From assembly GCA_002293525.1 (NCBI GenBank), contig DBDJ01000036.1:13352-77351 (forward strand): a stretch of DNA of 64,000 bases, written 5' to 3'. The position numbers and the translations under genes were made by a program. Of this stretch, positions 1-7,687 are shown piece after piece (positions within the stretch are counted from its first letter, which is position 1; each line of letters starts with the position of its first letter). The notes beneath the pieces are model-generated. The model was not told the DNA's origin and did no database searches. It saw nothing but the letters and a program-made list of their open reading frames with translations. Origin of the DNA: Lachnospiraceae bacterium UBA935 (GTDB lineage Bacteria; Bacillota; Clostridia; Lachnospirales; Lachnospiraceae).

Positions 1-31
1 TTGCAGGAGCACTTTCCTATAGATATAGAAT

Positions 32-58
32 AAAAAAATCGGCAGTTGCCGATTTTTT
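32..58 (-). terminator. Rho-independent terminator of rpmB
   Basis: A palindrome with stem ATCGGC/GCCGAT is flanked by an A-run on one side and a T-run on the other. It can therefore work in both directions. It lies 14 nt past the rpmB stop codon and would also end transcription entering from the left edge of the window. Confidence 0.85.
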
Positions 59-71
59 GCCTGTAACCAGT

Positions 72-257
72 TTATGCACGCTCAACTTTTCCAGATTTCA
101 AACAAGCTGTACAAACGTGAAGTCGTTTAGAAGCTCCGTTGACGACACACTTAACTCTCTTGATATTAGAGTTCCAGATTCTGTTTGTTTTTCTATTAGA
201 ATGGCTTACATTATGCCCAAAATGAGCACCTTTCCCACAAATATCACACTTAGCCAT
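72..257 (-). CDS. rpmB: 50S ribosomal protein L28
   Basis: This is ribosomal protein L28, a 61-residue component of the large subunit. It starts MAKCDICGKG and carries the family's asparagine/arginine-rich core HNVSHSNRKTNRIW. Two CxxC pairs (CDIC near residue 4 and CTAC near residue 48) suggest the zinc-binding C+ form. The reading frame is open further upstream, but the ATG at 257 is preceded by AGGAGG at 265-270 with 7-nt spacing, so that start is chosen. It is divergent from the asp23-like gene, as in Bacillus (rpmB/yloU). A promoter lies at 296-324 and a terminator follows at 32-58. Confidence 0.97.
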   Translation of the reverse strand: MAKCDICGKGAHFGHNVSHSNRKTNRIWNSNIKRVKCVVNGASKRLHVCTACLKSGKVERA

Positions 258-295
258 CTTTGCACCTCCTAACCGGCAATATTCACAACAGTAGT

Positions 296-324
296 ATAAT
301 ATCAGATAAACCGTCACAATGCAA
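296..324 (-). promoter_or_regulatory. Promoter of rpmB
   Basis: On the minus strand, TTGCAT (319-324) and TATTAT (296-301) are separated by exactly 17 nt, about 40 nt before the rpmB start codon. This is a good sigma-A match inferred by eye. Confidence 0.65.
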
Positions 325-376
325 GAAAAAAATAAAAAATGCCAATAATAATATAAGCTAAGGATGAAATTAAGTA

Positions 377-405
377 TTTCATTTTTCTCGTAATAAGGTT
401 ATAAT
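377..405 (+). promoter_or_regulatory. Candidate promoter of the asp23/fakA operon
   Basis: A perfect TATAAT (400-405) lies 38 nt before the asp23-like start. The matching -35 box at 17-nt spacing, TTTCAT (377-382), is weak. Confidence 0.5.
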
Positions 406-442
406 ATATCTTGGTTTTATATTTAATATAAGGAGGTCACCC

Positions 443-802
443 ATGAAAACTTCTTCTATGAATACACATATGGGAAATATACAAATCGATAACGAAGTAA
501 TTGCACAGTATGCCGGCTCAGTGGCCAATGAGTGCTTTGGTGTCGTAGGTATGGCAGGCATCAATGTAAGAGACGGACTGGTAAAGCTTCTGAAGATGGA
601 CAGCATGACCAGAGGGATCAGCGTAAGCGTCGTAAATAACCGACTGGTTCTGGAATTTCATGTCATAGTTTCCTATGGGGTAAGTATTCTCGCGGTTTCT
701 GATAACCTGATCAGCAACGTGAAGTATAAAGTTGAAGAGTTTACCGGAATCGCAGTTGAAAAAATAAACATCTTTGTGGAAGGTGTACGAGTGATTGATT
801 AA
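443..802 (+). CDS. Asp23/Gls24 family envelope protein (YloU-like)
   Basis: This is a 119-residue protein of the Asp23/Gls24 (DUF322) family. Members are small cytoplasmic or membrane-associated proteins linked to envelope stress. The family signature is visible: the start of the conserved domain IDNEVIAQYAG, then ECFGVVGMAG, and the C-terminal VEKINIFVEGVRV. The ATG at 443 follows AAGGAGG with good spacing. It overlaps the region just before fakA, whose ribosome site lies on its stop codon, so the two are probably translationally coupled. The same pairing (yloU-yloV) is conserved in Bacillus. The molecular function is not known. Confidence 0.92.
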   Translation: MKTSSMNTHMGNIQIDNEVIAQYAGSVANECFGVVGMAGINVRDGLVKLLKMDSMTRGISVSVVNNRLVLEFHVIVSYGVSILAVSDNLISNVKYKVEEFTGIAVEKINIFVEGVRVID

Positions 803-815
803 GGAGGATGTTATT

Positions 816-2498
816 GTGGGTAACAATACGATCGATGCACGCTTGCTTTCAAGGATGTTTTTGGCAGGTGCAAAAAAGTTAGAGGCCAGTAAAGAATGGA
901 TCAACGAGTTAAATGTTTTTCCGGTTCCGGACGGCGATACCGGAACAAACATGACATTGACCATTATGGCAGCCGCCAAAGAAGTGGCGGCCATGGAAGA
1001 TGCCGACATGCTTACGATATGCAAGGCCATATCTTCCGGTTCCCTGCGCGGAGCCAGGGGGAATTCCGGTGTTATCCTGTCTCAGTTATTCCGCGGTTTT
1101 ACGAAAGTCGTCAGGGATCATGATGAAATAACCATCCCTATTCTGACCGATGCCTTGGATAAAGCCGTAGAAACAGCTTATAAAGCTGTTATGAAGCCTA
1201 AAGAAGGGACGATACTGACCGTATCCCGGGGCGGGGCCGAAAAAGCACGGGCTCTTATGGAAGAAGGCACTGAAGACATGGCGTATTTCCTGGGAGAGAT
1301 CATCAAGTATTCCGAGGAAGTCTTAAGCAAGACCCCGGAGATGCTTCCGGTCTTAAAACAGGCCGGCGTTGTCGACTCGGGCGGCCAAGGGTTGCTGGAA
1401 GTCCTGAAAGGTGCTTACGATATCTTTCTTGGCAAGGAACTGGATCTCACGATATCGGAAGCAAGACCGGCCATTACCTCGCAAAGTTTGGATGCCAAGG
1501 CGGACATGGATATCAAGTTCGGCTATTGTACGGAATTTATCATCATGCTGACCAGGAATTTTAATATCAAGCAGGAGATGGATTATAAAGCCTATCTGGA
1601 ATCGATCGGTGATTCTATCGTTGTCGTGACCGACGATGACGTGGTGAAAGTTCATGTGCATACGAACGATCCCGGTCTGGCCATCCAGAAGTCTTTGAAA
1701 TTCGGTGCTTTGTCCAACATTAAGATCGACAATATGCGCTTGGAACATCAGGAAACCTTGTTTAAGAAAACCCCTAATGCGCCTGCCGCAGCGCCTGGTA
1801 AGCCGGTGACAGCAAAACCGGCGGCGGAACTTCCCCGCAAGGAAGTCGGGTTTATCGCCGTATCGGCGGGTGCCGGTATCAATGAAATATTTACCGGCCT
1901 GGGTGTGGACTGCCTGATTGAAGGCGGGCAGACGATGAATCCCAGTACCGAGGACATGATGAATGCGATCAGTTGCGTGAATGCAGACCATGTTTTCATC
2001 CTTCCTAACAATAAGAACATCATCCTGGCGGCTAACCAAGCCAAGATGCTGGTAAAAGATAAAAATGTAATCGTGCTGCCGACCAAGACAGTGCCGCAGG
2101 GGATTACGGCGGTGATTAACTATGTAGCGGACCAGGGCATTGAAGAGAATACGCAGAATATGAACGAGGAAATTGCCAAGGTGAAGACCGGGCAAGTCAC
2201 TTATGCGGTCCGTGATACTAACATAGAGGATAAGGAAATCAAACAGGGCGATTATATGGGGATCGGCGATGCCGGTATTTTGTCGGTAGGCCGCGACGTG
2301 GCAGAAGTGACTTATCAGATGATAGCGGATATCGCCAGTGATGCCAATGAACTGATCAGTATTTATTATGGGGAGGATATTGCGGAAGCCGATGCGGAAA
2401 AGCTGAAGCAGAAGGTCGCGGTTAACTTTCCTTCACATGATGTGGAACTGCAGTTTGGGGGACAGCCGATTTATTACTATATTGTTTCAGTCGAATAA
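816..2498 (+). CDS. fakA: Fatty acid kinase catalytic subunit FakA (DAK2/YloV family)
   Basis: FakA phosphorylates fatty acids held by a FakB (DegV-fold) partner, giving acyl phosphate for phospholipid synthesis. The 560-residue protein has an N-terminal DAK2 kinase domain with the nucleotide/Mg motif NVFPVPDGDTGTNM (about residues 34-47), RGARGNSGVILSQ, and VDSGGQGL near residue 190. A middle domain and the C-terminal DegV-like EDD region complete the usual YloV length. The frame is open from 795, but the GTG at 816 has AAGGAGG 8 nt upstream, so I place the start there. A DegV-family gene at 4687, the likely substrate carrier, lies two genes downstream. An Ala/Pro/Lys-rich linker (about residues 320-345) separates the two halves. 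Confidence 0.93.
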   Translation: MGNNTIDARLLSRMFLAGAKKLEASKEWINELNVFPVPDGDTGTNMTLTIMAAAKEVAAMEDADMLTICKAISSGSLRGARGNSGVILSQLFRGFTKVVRDHDEITIPILTDALDKAVETAYKAVMKPKEGTILTVSRGGAEKARALMEEGTEDMAYFLGEIIKYSEEVLSKTPEMLPVLKQAGVVDSGGQGLLEVLKGAYDIFLGKELDLTISEARPAITSQSLDAKADMDIKFGYCTEFIIMLTRNFNIKQEMDYKAYLESIGDSIVVVTDDDVVKVHVHTNDPGLAIQKSLKFGALSNIKIDNMRLEHQETLFKKTPNAPAAAPGKPVTAKPAAELPRKEVGFIAVSAGAGINEIFTGLGVDCLIEGGQTMNPSTEDMMNAISCVNADHVFILPNNKNIILAANQAKMLVKDKNVIVLPTKTVPQGITAVINYVADQGIEENTQNMNEEIAKVKTGQVTYAVRDTNIEDKEIKQGDYMGIGDAGILSVGRDVAEVTYQMIADIASDANELISIYYGEDIAEADAEKLKQKVAVNFPSHDVELQFGGQPIYYYIVSVE

Positions 2499-2593
2499 AG
2501 GGTATGGGCTGCCGATGTGCGTAAGTGCATATCGGCAGTTATTGTATAGCTTCAGTTATCGTCTTCTGGGTTTGATTTCAGTGTGGTATAGGC

Positions 2594-4645
2594 ATGGATA
2601 TGGATATCAGGGAAATGAAAGGTATTGGCGACAAAACAGCGGGGCTGTTTCATAAGCTGGGTATTTACCGTGCTCAGGATGTGCTTCGGCATTATCCCAG
2701 GGATTATGATGCCTATGAGAAGCCGGTTCGGATAGCGGAGGCCCGGGTTGGGGAAATACATAGTTTTTATGGAACTGTGGCGGGTAGTGTGCAAAAGAAA
2801 AAAGTCCGGAATCTGACGATTATCAATGTAAGGGTCTGTGATGAGAGCGGCAGCTTGATGCTGACTTTTTTTAACATGCCCTATCTAAGCAAGATGCTTA
2901 AGACCGGCTCCGGTTATGTTTTCCGTGGGCGGGTGCAGGGGAAAGACGGCCTAGTTTTTATGGAACAGGCCAAGATCTTTAAGGCAGATGAGTATGGACT
3001 GTTGGAAGGGCGTCTGCTTCCCAGGTATCCGGTTACGGCGGGGCTTACTAATAATACGGTTATGAAAGCGGTGAAACAGGTTCTTTCCCTGTATCCGTCG
3101 GATGAAGATGTGATACCGGAGAGGATGAGGGTAGAATATCAGCTGGAGGATTACCGGCGTGCGGTGGCGGATATTCATTTTCCGGAGCGGGCGGAGGATG
3201 TTTACCGGGCCCGGAGGAGACTGGTATTTGATGAGTTTTTTTTGTTTATTATTGCTGTCCGGCGGCTGAAGGAACAGGTTGAGGCGGCGGACAGTACCGC
3301 GGTGATGATTGAAGTGGCGGATACAAATCGTCTTTTGGAGGGACTGCCGTACCGGCTGACAAAGGCTCAGATGCGGGTGTGGGGAGAGATACAGGATGAC
3401 TTGTCCGGTCAATGTGTGATGAACCGGCTGGTTCAGGGCGATGTGGGCTCGGGGAAAACGATCATTGCTTTTTTGGCTTTGTTGATGTGTGTTGCCAATG
3501 GTTATCAGGGAGCGTTGATGGCACCTACTGAAGTTTTGGCGATGCAGCATTTTAAGGCGATTGAGGAGATGGTGAAGCGATATGGGCTTCCGTTCAGGCC
3601 GGTGTTATTGACAGGATCCATGAGTGCTGCTTCAAAAAGGGCGGCGTATGAGCAAGTGAAAGACGGGCATGCTAATGTGGTGTTGGGGACGCATGCTTTG
3701 ATCCAGGAGAAGGTGGAGTATAAGAACCTGGCTTTGGTTATTACTGATGAGCAGCATCGGTTCGGGGTCCGCCAGCGGGAAAGTCTGGCAGGAAAAGGGG
3801 AAAACGTCCATGTTTTGGTTATGAGTGCGACGCCGATTCCGCGGACGCTGGCGATTATTATGTATGGCGATTTACATCTGTCGGTGATTGACGAGCTGCC
3901 GGCCGACCGGCTGGCAATAAAAAACTGTGTTGTTGACACACATTATCGGGAAACCGCATATAAATTTATTATTGGAGAAGTCGAAAAGGGGCGTCAGGTT
4001 TATGTTATATGCCCGATGGTGGAAGAGGGCGAGCTGGAGGGTGTTGAAAATGTAACGGATTATACGGAGAAGTTAAGGCAGCGGCTTCCGGAGCGTATTC
4101 AGCTGGCGGCTTTGCATGGGAAAATGCGGCCGGCGGAAAAAAACCGTATCATGGAAGAATTTGCGGCGCATAATATAGATATTATCGTGGCGACGACGGT
4201 AATTGAAGTGGGAATCAATGTTCCTAATGCTACGGTTATGATGGTGGAAAATGCCGAAAGATTCGGGCTGGCGCAGCTTCATCAGTTACGGGGCCGGGTC
4301 GGCCGAGGCGGGCACCAGTCTTACTGCATTTTTGTCAACGGGTCGGACAGAGAGGAAACTATGAAGCGGCTGAAGATACTGAATCAGTCCAACGACGGGT
4401 TCTTTATTGCCGGGGAAGACCTGCGGCTGAGAGGGCCGGGGGACCTGTTCGGCATCCGGCAGAGCGGGATTATGGATTTTAAGATCGGCGATATTTTTCA
4501 GGATGCTGATATTCTGAAAGCGGCAGCTGATGCCGCGGATCAGCTGATGAAGGATGACCCTTTGCTGGCCCGGGAGGAAAATCGGCTGCTAAAAAGATAT
4601 ATAGAAGATGGTGTGTTGAATTTTGTTGACTTTAGAACCATCTGA
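2594..4645 (+). CDS. recG: ATP-dependent DNA helicase RecG
   Basis: RecG is a superfamily-2 translocase that remodels stalled replication forks and Holliday junctions. The 683 residues match the usual length. In order there are an N-terminal wedge/OB-fold region, the DEAD/DEAH helicase core with Walker A GDVGSGKT near residue 282, the DEQHRFG box near residue 384, SATPIPRTLA (motif III), and the C-terminal helicase motifs ATTVIEVGINVPNA and QLRGRVGRG. The start is uncertain. No clear Shine-Dalgarno sequence precedes the ATG at 2594, and a second in-frame ATG lies 6 nt later. A 95-nt gap with no evident terminator separates it from fakA. Confidence 0.97.
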   Translation: MDMDIREMKGIGDKTAGLFHKLGIYRAQDVLRHYPRDYDAYEKPVRIAEARVGEIHSFYGTVAGSVQKKKVRNLTIINVRVCDESGSLMLTFFNMPYLSKMLKTGSGYVFRGRVQGKDGLVFMEQAKIFKADEYGLLEGRLLPRYPVTAGLTNNTVMKAVKQVLSLYPSDEDVIPERMRVEYQLEDYRRAVADIHFPERAEDVYRARRRLVFDEFFLFIIAVRRLKEQVEAADSTAVMIEVADTNRLLEGLPYRLTKAQMRVWGEIQDDLSGQCVMNRLVQGDVGSGKTIIAFLALLMCVANGYQGALMAPTEVLAMQHFKAIEEMVKRYGLPFRPVLLTGSMSAASKRAAYEQVKDGHANVVLGTHALIQEKVEYKNLALVITDEQHRFGVRQRESLAGKGENVHVLVMSATPIPRTLAIIMYGDLHLSVIDELPADRLAIKNCVVDTHYRETAYKFIIGEVEKGRQVYVICPMVEEGELEGVENVTDYTEKLRQRLPERIQLAALHGKMRPAEKNRIMEEFAAHNIDIIVATTVIEVGINVPNATVMMVENAERFGLAQLHQLRGRVGRGGHQSYCIFVNGSDREETMKRLKILNQSNDGFFIAGEDLRLRGPGDLFGIRQSGIMDFKIGDIFQDADILKAAADAADQLMKDDPLLAREENRLLKRYIEDGVLNFVDFRTI

Positions 4646-4686
4646 CAGTAAGATATTAATTGAAATATTAGAAAGGTAAGATCATT

Positions 4687-5562
4687 ATGGCTAAAATTGC
4701 GATAGTAACTGACAGTAACAGCGGGATCACTCAGAAACAGGGAGAAGAATTGGGCATCTTTGTGCTGCCGATGCCGTTTATGATAAATGAAGTGACTTTT
4801 TTTGAAGATATATCGCTTTCTCAGGAAGAGTTCTATAGCAAGCTGAAATCGGGTGCCGATGTCGTGACTAGCCAGCCGGCTCCGGCGAATGTTAAGAAAC
4901 TGTGGGACAGTATCCTGATCAATTATGATGAGATCGTACATATCCCTATGAGCAGCGGGCTGTCCAGCTCCTGTGAAAGTGCGTCTTTGTTGGCGAAGGA
5001 CTATGGCGGCAAGGTGCAGGTGGTGGATAATCTGCGGATTTCGGTGGTGCAGGAACAGTCGGTAAGGGATGCTTTACAGCTGATTGGGGCCGGGAAAAAT
5101 GCGGCTCAGATCAAAGAGATCCTGGAAGCGGACAAATATAACTGCAGTATTTATATTATGCTGGACACTCTATATTATTTGAAAAAGGGCGGGCGTATCA
5201 CCCCGGCGGCGGCGGTGCTGGGTACGGTGCTGAAAATCAAGCCGGTGCTGCAGATCCAAGGCGACAAGCTGGATGCTTTTGCCAAAGCACGTACTGTCAA
5301 GCAGGGTAAGAATATTATGATCAATGCTATTTCCCTTGATATGCAGAACCGTTTTGGCGGCATCAGCGATGAGAATGTGAGGCTTCATATTGCCCATACG
5401 GAACGAGCAGCGGAAGCCGAACAGCTGAAAGCAGAGCTTTCCGGTATCTTTCCGGGGATTGCGATCAATGCCGACCGCCTGTCTTTAAGCGTTGCCTGTC
5501 ATATCGGCCCGGGGGCGCTGGCGATTGCCTGTAGCAAGAAATTAGCTGTGGCGAAAAATTAG
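4687..5562 (+). CDS. DegV family fatty-acid-binding protein (FakB-type)
   Basis: DegV proteins bind one fatty acid and, as FakB, present it to FakA. The N-terminus KIAIVTDSNSGI and the middle YYLKKGGRITPAAAVLG are family hallmarks; the serines after VTDS and in MSSGLSSS bind the carboxylate in known structures. The length, 291 residues, is typical. It follows recG by 41 nt with its own GAAAGG site, and fakA is upstream in the same direction, which supports a FakA-FakB partnership. The final codons form the first unit of the tandem array that continues past the stop (5540-5619). Which fatty acid it prefers cannot be read from the sequence. Confidence 0.93.
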   Translation: MAKIAIVTDSNSGITQKQGEELGIFVLPMPFMINEVTFFEDISLSQEEFYSKLKSGADVVTSQPAPANVKKLWDSILINYDEIVHIPMSSGLSSSCESASLLAKDYGGKVQVVDNLRISVVQEQSVRDALQLIGAGKNAAQIKEILEADKYNCSIYIMLDTLYYLKKGGRITPAAAVLGTVLKIKPVLQIQGDKLDAFAKARTVKQGKNIMINAISLDMQNRFGGISDENVRLHIAHTERAAEAEQLKAELSGIFPGIAINADRLSLSVACHIGPGALAIACSKKLAVAKN

Positions 5563-5619
5563 CTGTCGCGATAATCAACTGTAGCGATAATCAACTGTAG
5601 CGAAATTAACTGTAGCGAA
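5540..5619 (+). repeat. Degenerate tandem array across the degV stop codon
   Basis: About five units related to AATTAACTGTAGCGA recur at intervals of 17, 16, 16 and 15 nt. The first unit encodes the last residues of the DegV protein (LAVAKN) and the second supplies its TAG stop. The remaining units fill the gap up to the parE ribosome site. Confidence 0.85.
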
Positions 5620-5644
5620 AATTAAAATGAAAGAGGTTGTAGCT

Positions 5645-7570
5645 ATGGCTTCAGTAGTCAACAACTATGATGCTTCCAGTATTACCGTACTGGAAGGACT
5701 TGAGGCGGTACGGAAACGTCCGGGGATGTATATCGGCAGCGTTTCTACCAGAGGCCTGAACCATCTGATCTATGAAATCGTAGATAATGCGGTGGACGAG
5801 CATCTGGCCGGGTTCTGTTCCTTGATCCGCGTAACACTGGAAGCCGACGGCTCCGCCACCATAGAAGATAACGGGAGAGGAATACCGGTAGGCATGCATG
5901 AAAAAGGCGTCAGCGCCGAGCGGCTTGTTTTTACCACCTTGCATGCGGGCGGCAAATTTGACAATAGCGCCTATAAGACCAGCGGCGGCCTGCATGGTGT
6001 GGGTTCGTCGGTGGTAAATGCATTGTCCTCCTATCTGACCGTCAAGGTGAAAAACGGTGGTTTTATTTATGAGGATCGCTATGAAAGAGGCAATCCCACC
6101 ATTGAGCTGACTGACGGCCTGCTCCCTGTGGTCGGGAAAAGCCGGGAGACCGGCACAGCCATTAACTTCCTGCCGGACGACACGATCTTTGACAAGACCC
6201 GGTTCCGGGAGGAGGATGTCAAAAGCCGGCTTCACGAGACGGCTTATCTCAATCCGGAGCTGACCATTGTTTTTGCGGACAAGCGTAAAAGTGAGCCGGA
6301 GGTCATCGAGTTCCATGAGCCCGAAGGAATCGTCGGTTTCATCAAGGAAATGAACAAATCCAAAGAAGTCGTTCATGATATTATTTATTACCGCGGCGAG
6401 AGTGAAGGTATCACCGTAGAGGCGGCTTTTCAGTATGTCAATGAGTTCCATGAAAATGTCCTGGGCTTCTGTAACAATATCTATAATGCCGAAGGCGGGA
6501 CCCATCTGACCGGCTTCAAGGCCACCTTTACCAATATCATCAACAGCTATGCCCGCGAACTGAATCTGTTAAAAGAAAGAGATGCCAATTTTACCGGGGC
6601 GGATGTCCGTAACGGCATGATGGCGGTGATCTCGATCAAGCATCCCGATCCCCGCTTTGAAGGCCAGACGAAAACCAAGCTGGACAACCAGGATGCCGCC
6701 AAAGTAGTCGGCAAGATCACCGGCGACGAGATCGGACGGTATTTTGACCGCAACCTAGAGACGCTTAAGAACATCATCGGCTGTGCCGAGAAAGCGGCCA
6801 AGATCCGCAAGACCGAGGAAAAAGCCAAGACCAACATGCTGACGAAGCAGAAGTTCTCGTTTGATTCCAATGGTAAGCTGGCTAACTGCGAATCCAAGGA
6901 GGCTTCCCGCTGCGAGATTTTTATTGTCGAGGGCGATTCGGCCGGCGGCAGTGCCAAAACCGCCCGGAACCGTAATTTTCAGGCGATACTGCCGATCCGC
7001 GGAAAGATCCTGAATGTGGAAAAGGCCAGTATCGACAAAGTCCTTGCCAATGCGGAAATCAAAACCATGATCAATGCATTCGGCTGCGGGTTTTCAGAAG
7101 GCTACGGCAATGACTTTGATATCGCAAGGCTCCGCTATCATAAAATCATTATCATGGCCGATGCCGATGTGGACGGGGCTCATATCTCGACCCTGCTGCT
7201 GACCTTGTTTTATCGCTTTATGCCGCAGCTGATTTTTGAAGGCCATGTATACATTGCCATGCCGCCGCTTTATAAGGCCATGCCCACCAAAGGCGCGGAA
7301 GAATACCTTTACGATGACAAAGCCCTGGACAAGTACCGGAAAAGACACAAAGGCCCTTTTACCCTGCAAAGATATAAAGGGCTCGGAGAAATGGATGCTG
7401 ACCAGCTCTGGGAAACCACTTTGAATCCCGAAACCAGAATGCTAAAGCTGGTAGAGATCGAGGATGCCCGCATGGCTTCCGAGGTGACGGAAATGCTGAT
7501 GGGTACGGAAGTGCCACCGCGGAGAGCCTTTATTTATCATCATGCGGATGACGCGGAACTGGATATTTGA
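5645..7570 (+). CDS. parE: Type IIA topoisomerase subunit B (ParE/GyrB family)
   Basis: This is the ATPase subunit of a type IIA topoisomerase. The 641 residues show the GHKL ATPase domain (LEGLEAVRKRPGMYIGS, then EIVDNAVDEH with the Mg-binding Asn, and GGLHGVGSSVVNALS), the transducer domain, and a TOPRIM domain with EGDSAGGSAK, PIRGKILNVEKA and DADVDGAHI. No GyrB-type insertion is evident. The ATG at 5627 opens the frame, but the second ATG at 5645 has AAAGAGG 8 nt upstream and is preferred. The gene pairs with the A-subunit gene 117 nt downstream. I favour topoisomerase IV because the A subunit lacks a GyrA box, but a second gyrase-like pair is not excluded. Confidence 0.9.
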   Translation: MASVVNNYDASSITVLEGLEAVRKRPGMYIGSVSTRGLNHLIYEIVDNAVDEHLAGFCSLIRVTLEADGSATIEDNGRGIPVGMHEKGVSAERLVFTTLHAGGKFDNSAYKTSGGLHGVGSSVVNALSSYLTVKVKNGGFIYEDRYERGNPTIELTDGLLPVVGKSRETGTAINFLPDDTIFDKTRFREEDVKSRLHETAYLNPELTIVFADKRKSEPEVIEFHEPEGIVGFIKEMNKSKEVVHDIIYYRGESEGITVEAAFQYVNEFHENVLGFCNNIYNAEGGTHLTGFKATFTNIINSYARELNLLKERDANFTGADVRNGMMAVISIKHPDPRFEGQTKTKLDNQDAAKVVGKITGDEIGRYFDRNLETLKNIIGCAEKAAKIRKTEEKAKTNMLTKQKFSFDSNGKLANCESKEASRCEIFIVEGDSAGGSAKTARNRNFQAILPIRGKILNVEKASIDKVLANAEIKTMINAFGCGFSEGYGNDFDIARLRYHKIIIMADADVDGAHISTLLLTLFYRFMPQLIFEGHVYIAMPPLYKAMPTKGAEEYLYDDKALDKYRKRHKGPFTLQRYKGLGEMDADQLWETTLNPETRMLKLVEIEDARMASEVTEMLMGTEVPPRRAFIYHHADDAELDI

Positions 7571-7687
7571 TGTGATTTTTCTTGCAGTAATATTTCGTAA
7601 AATTAATTTCATTTATAAATAATTGAAAAGCAGAATCAAGGGGATAGTACAGAGACGTAAGTCGAATCAGAGCGGAGAGCAGATCAC

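Noticed and set aside
1353..2195. 280-codon open frame on the minus strand within fakA
   Set aside because: It is antisense to a clear, conserved fakA gene, has no ribosome site, and encodes a His/Arg-rich sequence without family features.
5651..6505. 284-codon open frame on the minus strand within parE
   Set aside because: It is a shadow of the conserved ATPase domain of parE. The codon phase mirrors the real gene and no motif is seen.
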